Positions 45,868 to 53,113 of a DNA stretch of 64,000 nucleotides are shown in pieces (position 1 is the first letter of the stretch; each line of letters opens with the position of its first letter). The stretch comes from Teichococcus aerophilus (GTDB lineage: Bacteria > Pseudomonadota > Alphaproteobacteria > Acetobacterales > Acetobacteraceae). The position numbers were made by a program, and so were the translations under genes. The notes under the pieces were generated by a model that worked only from the letters and a program-made list of their open reading frames with translations, made no database searches and was not told where the DNA came from. The stretch spans positions 186,001-250,000 of the forward strand of contig NZ_JACTVA010000002.1 of assembly GCF_014490485.1 (NCBI RefSeq), read 5' to 3'.

Positions 45868-46588
45868 TCTGTCGATCCATGATATCGACGCCAGCTACGG
45901 GGCGGTGCGCGCGCTGGATGGCGTCTCGCTGGAGGTGAATACCGGAGAGACGGTGGCGCTGCTGGGCACCAACGGCAATGGCAAGACCACCCTGATGCGC
46001 TGCATCCTCGGCCTGCTGCGGCCGAGCAGCGGACGGATCGTCGTGACGATCGATGGTGTCTCGACCGACCTGGTAGGCCTGCCCGCCGAGGCGATCGTCG
46101 ATCTTGGCATCGCGCTGGTGCCGGAAGGGCGGCGATTGTTTCCACGCCTATCGGTGGAGGAGAATCTGCTGCTGGGCGCCTATCGCAGCGCGGCCCGGGC
46201 CAGCATCTCGCGCAACCTGGAGTTCTGCTACGGCGCCTTTCCCAGACTGAAGGAGCGGCGCAAGCAGCCGGTGGGCAGCATGAGCGGCGGCGAGCAGCAG
46301 ATGGTGGCCCTTGGCAGGGCCGTGATGTGCGCACCGAAGATCTTGTTGATCGACGAGCCCTCCGTCGGCCTCGCGCCGATCCTGGTAGCCCGCACTATCG
46401 AGAAGATCGCGGAGCTGAAGGAGAAGCTGGGCCTGACGGTGCTGATGGCCGAGCAGAACTTCCACCAGGCCATTCGCATAGCCGACCGTGGCTACGTGCT
46501 GGTGCACGGGCGCGTGGAGTTCTGCGGAGACTCTCCGGCTGCGCTGGGCGATAGCGATCTTGTCCGTAAATTCTATCTGGGACTCTAG
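45857..46588 (+). CDS. ABC transporter ATP-binding protein, LivF class
   Basis: A 243-residue ATPase. Walker A is GTNGNGKTT, the signature MSGGEQQMVALGRA is standard, Walker B is ILLIDEPSVGLAP, and the switch His position reads MAEQNFHQA, with Gln as is normal in LivF. The start is TTG 45857: GGAGGAGG lies nine bases upstream and no ATG or GTG precedes the conserved ASLSIHDIDASYG. It pairs with the LivG-type ATPase whose 3' end it overlaps. Confidence 0.92.
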   Translation: MAASLSIHDIDASYGAVRALDGVSLEVNTGETVALLGTNGNGKTTLMRCILGLLRPSSGRIVVTIDGVSTDLVGLPAEAIVDLGIALVPEGRRLFPRLSVEENLLLGAYRSAARASISRNLEFCYGAFPRLKERRKQPVGSMSGGEQQMVALGRAVMCAPKILLIDEPSVGLAPILVARTIEKIAELKEKLGLTVLMAEQNFHQAIRIADRGYVLVHGRVEFCGDSPAALGDSDLVRKFYLGL

Positions 46589-46590
46589 CC

Positions 46591-47481
46591 ATGGCCGCGC
46601 TGCAAGGATGGACGCTGGGCTGGATCGGTGCCGGCCGCATGGGGACGCCGCTGTGCCGGCGGCTACTGGCAGCCGGCGCAACAATGTGGGTCACGGATAC
46701 CGACCCCGCGCGCGTGGAGGCACTGGCCAAGGAAGGTGCGAACGCAGCCGCCACGGCCGCTGCGGTGGCAGAGCAAGCCGCCATCATTCTCTCCATGGTA
46801 CCGAATGATCTCGCACTCCTGGCCGTCGCCCGCGATGTGGCGGAGACGATCCGCCCTGGCCAGGTCTTCATCGACCTCAGCACGGTTTCTCCCGCCGCAT
46901 CGGCGAGAGTTGCCGAGTTGATGGCCGCGCGTGGGGCCGACTACCTGCGCTGCCCGGTTTCCGGCAGCACCAGCACGGCGGCGACGGGGAACCTGACGTT
47001 GTTCCTCTCCGGCCCAGACGCCGCGATGGACCGGTGCGAAGCGCTGCTGGCCGTGCTGGGCCGGGAGGTGTTGCGCTGTGGTGCCGGCGAGGAAGCCAGG
47101 GCGGTCAAGCTGATGGTCAACCTCGTGGTCGCGCTGACGCCCGCCATCATCGGCGAGGCATTGGCCTTTGGCGGGCGGTTGGGGCTGGAATGGGATGCCA
47201 TGCTTGATGCGCTGTCGCGCAGCGTCGCCGGTTCGCCGCTGCTGGCCTACAAGGTCGACATGCTGAAGGCGCGGGATTGGACGCCGGCGGCCGATGTCGA
47301 CCTCGTCGCCAAGGATGTCGACCTGGCCCTGGCCGTGGGGTTGCGGGAAGGCGCACCGATGCCATTCTCGGCCCTCGCCCGCCAGTTCGCCGCCGCCTAC
47401 CAGACGAGTGGCGAGGGTGGGTTGGATTTCTTCCGTGTCGCCACCTGGCCCGAGCGGCTGCTGGCCAACAATCCCCGCTGA
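46591..47481 (+). CDS. NAD(P)-dependent oxidoreductase, 3-hydroxyisobutyrate dehydrogenase family
   Basis: A 296-residue beta-hydroxyacid dehydrogenase. The dinucleotide motif is WIGAGRMGTPL (11-21). The substrate loop CPVSGSTSTAATGNLTLF is at about 121-138, and catalytic Lys173 with Asn177 lies in AVKLMVNLVVAL. It oxidises a 3-hydroxy acid or reduces a semialdehyde. It starts two bases after the last transporter gene and belongs to the same operon, so the transported compound is probably processed through a beta-hydroxy acid. Confidence 0.92.
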   Translation: MAALQGWTLGWIGAGRMGTPLCRRLLAAGATMWVTDTDPARVEALAKEGANAAATAAAVAEQAAIILSMVPNDLALLAVARDVAETIRPGQVFIDLSTVSPAASARVAELMAARGADYLRCPVSGSTSTAATGNLTLFLSGPDAAMDRCEALLAVLGREVLRCGAGEEARAVKLMVNLVVALTPAIIGEALAFGGRLGLEWDAMLDALSRSVAGSPLLAYKVDMLKARDWTPAADVDLVAKDVDLALAVGLREGAPMPFSALARQFAAAYQTSGEGGLDFFRVATWPERLLANNPR

Positions 47482-47491
47482 GGACATGATG

Positions 47492-47863
47492 ATGCAGGAC
47501 GAGATCAGGGCACTCGAAGCGCGGCGCTATGCCGCCATGAAGGCCGGCGATACCGCGGCGCTAGGGGCGTTGCTCTCCGCGCAGTTGGTCTACTCGCATT
47601 CGGATGCCACGCAGGATTCGGCTGAAAGCTACTTGGCCACACTGACCGATGGCAGCCTGCGCTACCATGACATTCGGTTCGAGACAAAGAGCGTGGTCGC
47701 GGCGGGCCCGGACGCGGCCGTCGCCCTCGGCACCATGAGCGCCGACATCACGCGGAACGGCGCCGACAAGAGCATCGCCGCGATGACCTGCGCGGTCTGG
47801 GCACGGGAGGCCGGCACGTGGCGGCTTCTGGCCTACCAGCCGACCGCAATGCCCCGGACATAG
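47492..47863 (+). CDS. NTF2-like (DUF4440-type) small protein
   Basis: A 123-residue single-domain protein of the SnoaL/NTF2-like fold: IRALEARRYAAMKAGDTAAL then LVYSHSDATQDSAESYLATL, KSVVAAGPDAAVALGTMSAD and a final strand TWRLLAYQPTAMP. These small cone-shaped proteins act as isomerases, dehydratases or ligand binders in catabolic operons. Three ATG codons run in tandem (47486, 47489, 47492); the last is best spaced from GAGG at 47480. Exact role unknown. Confidence 0.82.
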   Translation: MQDEIRALEARRYAAMKAGDTAALGALLSAQLVYSHSDATQDSAESYLATLTDGSLRYHDIRFETKSVVAAGPDAAVALGTMSADITRNGADKSIAAMTCAVWAREAGTWRLLAYQPTAMPRT

Positions 47864-47874
47864 GACACCGACCG

Positions 47875-48909
47875 ATGAGCGACATTCTCCTCCCCACCAC
47901 CGTGGTCGGCAGCTACCCGCAGCCGGATTGGCTGGTCGACCGCAACGTCCTGGCGCAGAACCTGGTGCCGCGTGTGCGCATGAAGCAGATGTGGCGCGTC
48001 GCCGAAGATGCGCTGGAGCAGGCGCAGGACGACGCCACGCTGGTGGCGATCCGCGACATGGAGCGGGCCGGGATCGACATCGTGACCGATGGCGAGATCC
48101 GCCGCGAAAGCTACTCCAACCGCTTCGCCCTGGCGCTGGATGGCGTGGATGTAGACAACCCCGCCCGCACCATGGGCCGCGCCGGCAAGGAGACGCTGGT
48201 GCCCCGCGTCGTTGGCGCCATTCGCCGGAACCGGCCGGTGGAAGTCCGGGATGTCGAGTTCCTGGTCGCCAACACGGATAAGCGGACCAAGATCACCTTG
48301 CCTGGGCCGTTCACCTTGTCCCAGCAGGCTTCCGACGAATTCTACAAGGACGAGGAGGCATTGGCGATGGCCTATGCCGCCGCCGTGAACGAGGAAGCGA
48401 AGGATCTGCGCCGCGCGGGCGTCAACGTCATCCAGTTCGATGAGCCCTGGATGCAGGCGCGGCCGGATGCTGCCGCGCGCTTCGGGGTGAAAGCCCTGAA
48501 CCGGGCCCTGGAAGGCCTGGATGGCGACACCGTGGTGCATCTCTGTTTCGGCTATGCCGCCGTGGTGAAGGACAAGCCCTCGGGGTATTCCTTCCTGCCG
48601 CAGCTGGCGGATTGCACGGCGGCGCAGATTTCCATTGAGGCCGCTCAGCCGAAGCTCGACCTCTCCGTGCTGGACGAGTTGCCCAACAAGACCATCATGC
48701 TGGGCGTTATCGACCTCGGCAGCGAGAGCGTGGAGACCGCGGAGATGGTGGCGGAACGTATCCGTGCCGGCCTGCGGCGGCTTCCGGCCGAACGGCTGGT
48801 CCTGGCGCCGGATTGCGGCATGAAGTACCTGCCCCGCCCCCGCGCCTTCGCCAAGTTGCAGGCGCTGGCTGCGGGTGCCGCGATCGTGCGGCGCGAGTTG
48901 CAGGGCTAG
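47875..48909 (+). CDS. Cobalamin-independent methionine synthase family protein (MetE C-terminal domain-like)
   Basis: A 344-residue single-barrel protein, matching only the catalytic C-terminal half of MetE (whole enzyme about 750). The zinc ligands are present: His222 and Cys224 (VVHLCFGY) and Cys314 (LAPDCGMKYLPR). VVGSYPQPDWL, VTDGEIRRESYSNRF and VIQFDEPWMQARP are typical. The family transfers methyl or alkyl groups to a zinc-bound thiolate; members include homocysteine methyltransferases and epoxyalkane:coenzyme M transferase. As the last gene of a transporter/dehydrogenase operon it may accept a methyl or alkyl group from the catabolised compound. Its TAG stop opens repeat copy B. Confidence 0.9.
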   Translation: MSDILLPTTVVGSYPQPDWLVDRNVLAQNLVPRVRMKQMWRVAEDALEQAQDDATLVAIRDMERAGIDIVTDGEIRRESYSNRFALALDGVDVDNPARTMGRAGKETLVPRVVGAIRRNRPVEVRDVEFLVANTDKRTKITLPGPFTLSQQASDEFYKDEEALAMAYAAAVNEEAKDLRRAGVNVIQFDEPWMQARPDAAARFGVKALNRALEGLDGDTVVHLCFGYAAVVKDKPSGYSFLPQLADCTAAQISIEAAQPKLDLSVLDELPNKTIMLGVIDLGSESVETAEMVAERIRAGLRRLPAERLVLAPDCGMKYLPRPRAFAKLQALAAGAAIVRRELQG

Positions 48910-48957
48910 AGCAGATCGCCATCAGATGGAATCACCTGATGGCACGACGATGCTCTT
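48907..48957. repeat. Palindromic intergenic repeat, copy B
   Basis: TAGAGCA (48907-48913, starting at the MetE-like stop codon) and the near-complement TGCTCTT (48951-48957) enclose CCATCA (48919-48924) and TGATGG (48937-48942) with a 12-nt loop containing GGAATC. The first 18 bases equal the reverse complement of copy A at 37499-37548 except for one base. It is inserted in the opposite orientation relative to copy A and probably forms a terminator-like hairpin. Confidence 0.75.
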
Positions 48958-49014
48958 CAAGGCAGCAAGCGAGAGCAATTGAAGTGAGCTTATGCGAACG
49001 GAAAATGCTCTTGC

Positions 49015-49548
49015 CTATGGTGGGCTGTTGGCCTGTACGGAGGCGGCTTCATGGGCCAGCAGCCATCGCTTGCGGTCCAGACCGCCGGCATAGCCGGTCA
49101 GGCTGCCGCTGCTGCCGACCAGGCGATGGCACGGCACGATGATGTTCAGCGGGTTGGCGGCGTTGGCGTGCCCGATGGCCCGGGCGTGCCGCAGCAGGCC
49201 GAGTTGCAGTCCGAAGGCGTGGTAGCTGGTTGGCTGGCCGGGCGGGATGGTGCGCAGCGCTTGCCAGACCCTCGCCTGGAAGGCGGTGCCGCCCGTCTGT
49301 ATCGGCAATCCATCCAGCGCGCGGGTATGGCCGGCGAAATAGGCCTGGAAGGCGTCCTGGAACGCAGGGCTCGTCGCGCTGGCGGTGAGGGTGAAGGCCC
49401 CGCTGCCGTAATGCTGGCGGAGCAGCCTGGGCAGCCTCTCCCTGCCATCGGCCCATTCCGCAGCGCGCAACGCACCGGCCGCATCCACGATCAGCAGCAG
49501 GGTGCCGATGGGTGTCGGCACCTCCTGCTCCAGCAAGGCGAGGGTCAT
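49015..49548 (-). CDS. ogt: Methylated-DNA--protein-cysteine methyltransferase
   Basis: A 177-residue O6-alkylguanine repair protein. The acceptor Cys140 is in IIVPCHRLVG, preceded by the helix-turn-helix region AFQARVWQALRTIPPGQPTS with the DNA-flipping loop. It takes the alkyl group from O6-methylguanine irreversibly. It is the last gene of the ada operon, overlapping alkB by four bases (ATGA), so it should be induced with ada. The operon thus encodes two such acceptor domains, one here and one within Ada. Confidence 0.94.
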   Translation of the reverse strand: MTLALLEQEVPTPIGTLLLIVDAAGALRAAEWADGRERLPRLLRQHYGSGAFTLTASATSPAFQDAFQAYFAGHTRALDGLPIQTGGTAFQARVWQALRTIPPGQPTSYHAFGLQLGLLRHARAIGHANAANPLNIIVPCHRLVGSSGSLTGYAGGLDRKRWLLAHEAASVQANSPP

Positions 49549-50192
49549 GCGGCGCGGCGGAACGTCATGTTGATGCGGTAGGCGCCCAGGCGGGGATGCT
49601 GCCCGTCCTTCAGCGGCATGACGCCGTGATAGGCCAGCCGGGCCTTGCCGCCCCAGACGGCGATGTCGCCGTGATGCAGTTGCACCCTATCCTGCGGGTC
49701 CGTCCGTTCCAGGCCACCGAACAGGAAGGTCGCCGGCAGGCCCAGGGAGACCGAGACGATCGGCGCGGAGAAATCCGCTTCGTTCTTATCCTGATGCAGG
49801 GACAGTTTCGACCCCGGCGCGTAGCGATTGATCAGGCAGGCATCCGGGCTGAAATCCTCGAAGCCGCCTGCCGCGGCAGCGCGCCGGGCCAGGTCCATGA
49901 AGACCGCGGGCATGGCCGGCCATGTATGGCCGGTTTCCGGGTCCTGGGACTGGTAGCGATAACCGCGCCGGTCACTGACCCAGCCATAGGTGCCGCAATT
50001 GGTCAGCGCGACGGACATGGTGAAGCCGCCGGGCGTGACCATGTGGCGGAAGGGCGCGGCCTGCGCGACTTGCTCGATACCGGCCAGCAATGCGTCTTCC
50101 TGAGGAAGCGCGAAGCCCTGCAACAGCGTCAGGCCCGGCGGTGGGCCGAATAACGGGCCGGCACCGCCGCTGTGCGTCTTAGCGCGCGTCAT
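49545..50192 (-). CDS. alkB: DNA oxidative demethylase AlkB
   Basis: A 215-residue Fe(II)/2-oxoglutarate dioxygenase. The iron triad His133, Asp135 (SLHQDKNE) and His189 (LAYHGVMPL) sits two residues from the E. coli positions (131, 133, 187). NRYAPGSKLSLH and RINMTFR supply the 2-oxoglutarate-binding Asn/Arg residues. It removes 1-methyladenine and 3-methylcytosine by oxidation. Its start overlaps the preceding 2OG oxygenase gene by 14 bases and its stop overlaps ogt by four. Confidence 0.96.
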   Translation of the reverse strand: MTRAKTHSGGAGPLFGPPPGLTLLQGFALPQEDALLAGIEQVAQAAPFRHMVTPGGFTMSVALTNCGTYGWVSDRRGYRYQSQDPETGHTWPAMPAVFMDLARRAAAAGGFEDFSPDACLINRYAPGSKLSLHQDKNEADFSAPIVSVSLGLPATFLFGGLERTDPQDRVQLHHGDIAVWGGKARLAYHGVMPLKDGQHPRLGAYRINMTFRRAA

Positions 50193-50892
50193 GGAAGATG
50201 ATGCCCAAAGTGTGCCGGTGCCCGCTGCGCACCGTGCTGACCCCGTGGCGCATGTTCACGCGATAGCTGCCGCGCGTACCCTGTACCGGCCGGTGGTGTA
50301 CCGCGAACGCCACAGCATCGCCGCGCCTCAGCGGTACCACCTCCGCCCGCGATTGCATGCGGGGGCGCTGTTCGGTCAGCACGAACTCGCCGCCGGTGAA
50401 GTCCTTTCCAGGCTCGGACAGCAGGATGGCGACCTGGATGGGAAAAGCGATATCGCCGTAAAGATCCTGGTGCAGGCAGTTGTAGTCGCCAGCGCCATAT
50501 TGCAGCAGCAACGGCGTCGGCCTTTGCTGGCCGGCCTGATGGCACGTCTCCACGAAGGTCTGGTGCTCGGCCGGGTAGCGGGTTTCGATGCCCATCCGTT
50601 CGTTCCAGCCATTGGCCACCGGTGCCAGCCTTGCGTACAGGGCGGTCCGCAGCGTGCCGATCGGGTCCGGCAGCGGATAGCGGAAATACCGGTACTCGCC
50701 TTTGCCGAAGCCATGCCGGGCCATGATGATGTGGCTGCGGAAATGCGCTTCCTCGGCATACAGCGCGGCCAGGCGCCGGCATGTCGCGGCATCCAGCAGG
50801 TTCGGCAGCACGGCGGCACCTTGCCGCTCCAGCTGCGTCGCCGCCGCGGCCCAGTCGATGCTGCCGGCGGCGGGCGGGGAATGGATGTTCAG
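50179..50892 (-). CDS. 2OG-Fe(II) oxygenase of unknown substrate in the ada operon (COG3826-like), apparent CTG start
   Basis: A 237-residue dioxygenase with a double-stranded beta-helix core. The likely iron ligands are His141 and Asp143 (NCLHQDLYGD) and a distal His at 199 or 200 (FAVHHRPVQG), with Arg207 or Arg211 for 2-oxoglutarate. GEYRYFRYPLPDPIG and GGEFVLTEQRPRMQSRAEVV are strongly patterned. It resembles the prolyl-hydroxylase-like COG3826 group, which I recall as uncharacterised. No ATG, GTG or TTG lies near the expected N-terminus. A CTG at 50892 has AGGAGGG six bases upstream and shares its TG with the TGA of ada, imitating the ATGA overlaps elsewhere; a GTG at 50811 would cut off 27 residues. 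The operon position implies a role in alkylation repair or protein/RNA modification. Confidence 0.85.
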   Translation of the reverse strand: MNIHSPPAAGSIDWAAAATQLERQGAAVLPNLLDAATCRRLAALYAEEAHFRSHIIMARHGFGKGEYRYFRYPLPDPIGTLRTALYARLAPVANGWNERMGIETRYPAEHQTFVETCHQAGQQRPTPLLLQYGAGDYNCLHQDLYGDIAFPIQVAILLSEPGKDFTGGEFVLTEQRPRMQSRAEVVPLRRGDAVAFAVHHRPVQGTRGSYRVNMRHGVSTVRSGHRHTLGIIFHDAR

Positions 50893-51968
50893 GACACGCC
50901 CTCCTTTTGCAGCAGCGCCTGCTTCCGCTCGACACCCCAGCGGTAGCCGGACAGGGCGCCGTCGTTGCGGACCACCCTGTGGCAGGGAATGGCGACCGCC
51001 AGCGCATTCGCGCCACAGGCCTGGGCGACGGCGCGGGCCGAGCCGGGGGCGCCGATCCGCCGGGCGACCTCGGCATAGCTGACGGTGCTGCCGGCCGGCA
51101 CCTGCCGCAACACCTGCCACACACGCTGCTGGAACACCGTGCCGCGCACGTCCAACGGCAGTTCCAGCCCCAGCGCCGGCGCCTCGACAAAGCCGACCAC
51201 CTGGGCGACCAGGGCTTCGAAACCCGCATCTCCGCCAATCAGCCGCGCCTGCGGGAAACGGTCCTGCAGATCGCGCGCCAGGGCATCGGGCTCGTCCCCC
51301 AGCAGGATGGCACAGATGCCACGCGCGCTCCGCGCCACCAGGATCGAGCCGAGCGAGCATTCGCCGACAGCGAAGTGGATGTCCGTATTGGTGCCGCCGG
51401 AGCGGTAGTCGCTCGGGGTCATTCCCAGCATGTCGTCCACCGCCTCGTAGAAGCGCCCGTTGGAATTGAAACCGGCACCGTAGATCGCCGATGTGACGCT
51501 GGCGGCCTGGTTCGCCAGTTCGGCACGCACACGCTGGGCGCGGTGCGCCTGGGCGTAGGCCTTGGGCGTCAGGCCGGTGGCCGCCTTGAACAGGCGATGG
51601 AAGTGGGAGGGGCTGAGGCCCGCCTTCGCGGCCAGTTGCTCCAGCGAGGGTACTTCCTCAGCCGCCTCGATGAAGCGGCAGGTCTCGGCCACGATGGCGG
51701 CGTGCCCGGCCTGCAGGCCAGGTTGCTCCGGCTTGCAGCGCTGGCAGGGGCGGTAGCCAGCCTGGCGGGCATCGGCGCAGGTCAGGAACAGCGTGACATT
51801 CTGCGGCTTCGCCAACCGGGATGGGCAGGATGGGCGGCAGAACACGCCGGTCGTCCGCACGGCGTAAACAAAGCTGCCATCTGCCGTCCCGTCGCGGTTC
51901 ATCACCTGGGCCCAGCGTGGGTCCTGCTCGGTGCCGGCTCTCTCCAGGGTCTCCGTGATTCTCGCCAT
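50889..51968 (-). CDS. ada: Bifunctional transcriptional activator / O6-methylguanine-DNA methyltransferase Ada
   Basis: A 359-residue sensor and repair protein. The N-terminal zinc domain has Cys44, Cys48, Cys75 and Cys78 (GVFCRPSCPS, RPCQRCKP); Cys44 is the methylphosphotriester acceptor, equivalent to Cys38 of E. coli. An AraC-type helix-turn-helix region follows (LEQLAAKAGLSPSHFHRLFK). The C-terminal methyltransferase has acceptor Cys329 (VAIPCHRVV). Methylation of the first Cys turns Ada into an activator of its own operon. The downstream 2OG oxygenase, alkB and ogt overlap one another and are co-transcribed. An Ada box lies 82 bp upstream. Confidence 0.96.
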   Translation of the reverse strand: MARITETLERAGTEQDPRWAQVMNRDGTADGSFVYAVRTTGVFCRPSCPSRLAKPQNVTLFLTCADARQAGYRPCQRCKPEQPGLQAGHAAIVAETCRFIEAAEEVPSLEQLAAKAGLSPSHFHRLFKAATGLTPKAYAQAHRAQRVRAELANQAASVTSAIYGAGFNSNGRFYEAVDDMLGMTPSDYRSGGTNTDIHFAVGECSLGSILVARSARGICAILLGDEPDALARDLQDRFPQARLIGGDAGFEALVAQVVGFVEAPALGLELPLDVRGTVFQQRVWQVLRQVPAGSTVSYAEVARRIGAPGSARAVAQACGANALAVAIPCHRVVRNDGALSGYRWGVERKQALLQKEGVS

Positions 51969-52049
51969 GACGTCGCGTCCCTTTGTCCTCTATCGTCGCC
52001 TCGATGTCCCGATCTCTAGGCGGGGCGGGCGGAGGACACACTCCGGTGC

Positions 52050-52062
52050 TTGCTTTCAAATT
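52050..52062 (-). promoter_or_regulatory. Ada box upstream of ada
   Basis: On the minus strand the sequence reads AATTTGAAAGCAA, an exact AAT-N6-GCAA match to the known binding site of methylated Ada. It is centred 88 bases before the ada start in the 134-bp gap that follows the asparaginase gene. This predicts autoregulated induction of the whole four-gene operon by methylating damage. Confidence 0.75.
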
Positions 52063-52102
52063 CCGATATGGGAATTCGGGGCGGCAACCGGCAGGTCGCA
52101 GC

Positions 52103-53050
52103 CTAGCCCTCCTGCAAGGGGTGGCGGTAGATGCCGGTGCGGGCGACGCCATCCGTGCCGATGACGCCGCGATACATGCCCTGGCAATTGAACGGCAAGG
52201 CAACCTGTCCTGACGCATCGATCGCGATCAGGCCGCCCGAACCACCGAGCTTGCCCAGTTCCTCCACCACGGCTTCGGCGGCGGCTTCCAGCGCGTCGCC
52301 CCGATGCCGCATTCGTGCGGCAATCTCATGCGCGGCGGCCCAGCGGATGAAGTACTCGCCGTGACCGGTGGCGGAGACGGCGCAGGTTTCGTTGTCCGCC
52401 CAGGTGCCGGCGCCGAAGACGGGGCTGTCGCCGATCCGCCCCGGCAGCTTGGCTGTCATGCCGCCCGTGGAGGTGGCGGCCGCCAGGTTGCCGTGCCGGT
52501 CCCGCGCCACGGCGCCTACCGTGCCATGCTTGGCGGCATCGTCCCGCGTATCGGGCGCCGTGGAAGCCTGCCGGGCCAGCTCGTTCTGCAAAGCCTGCCA
52601 GCGGCCCGGGGTATGGAAATAGGCGGGCGGCGCGAAGGCGATGCCGTGCTGTTGGCAGAAATCCAGGGCACCCTGCCCCACCAGCAGCACGTGCTCGGAC
52701 TGCTCCATCACCGCGCGGGCCGCCAGGATGGGGTTACGCGGCCCGCTGATGCCGGCCACGGCCCCGGCGGCGCGATCCTGCCCCTGCATGACCGCGGCAT
52801 CCATCTCCTGCGTGCCGGCACGGGTGAACACGGCCCCGCGGCCCGCATTGAAGAGCGGGTTGTCTTCCAGGGCCATCACGGCGGCCGTCACGGCATCCAG
52901 GGCCGTGCCGCCATCCGCCAGCACCTGGTGCCCGGCCTTCAGGCTATCCCGCAGCCCCGCATGGTATCCGGCCTCGGCTTCCGGCGTCATGGCCTCGGGC
53001 CGCATGGTGCCGGCGCCACCATGGATGGCGAGGGTGAAGTGTTCCATCAT
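52103..53050 (-). CDS. Isoaspartyl peptidase/L-asparaginase (Ntn hydrolase)
   Basis: A 315-residue precursor that self-cleaves before nucleophile Thr177 (KHGTVGAVA). AIHGGAGTM at the N-terminus, NPLFNAGRGAVFT and GDSPVFGAGTWAD are hallmarks of the plant-type asparaginase family (IaaA), as is ATGHGEYFIR. It hydrolyses beta-aspartyl dipeptides and asparagine. Two adjacent ATGs (53050 and 53047) are possible; AAGAGAGAG is upstream. It lies 63 bp after the acyl-CoA dehydrogenase gene on the same strand. Confidence 0.94.
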   Translation of the reverse strand: MMEHFTLAIHGGAGTMRPEAMTPEAEAGYHAGLRDSLKAGHQVLADGGTALDAVTAAVMALEDNPLFNAGRGAVFTRAGTQEMDAAVMQGQDRAAGAVAGISGPRNPILAARAVMEQSEHVLLVGQGALDFCQQHGIAFAPPAYFHTPGRWQALQNELARQASTAPDTRDDAAKHGTVGAVARDRHGNLAAATSTGGMTAKLPGRIGDSPVFGAGTWADNETCAVSATGHGEYFIRWAAAHEIAARMRHRGDALEAAAEAVVEELGKLGGSGGLIAIDASGQVALPFNCQGMYRGVIGTDGVARTGIYRHPLQEG

Positions 53051-53113
53051 GCTCTCTCTTCCAGATCGGTCGGGGCCGACGTCACGTTGCCCGTGCGAGC
53101 CCTGCGCGCCTTG

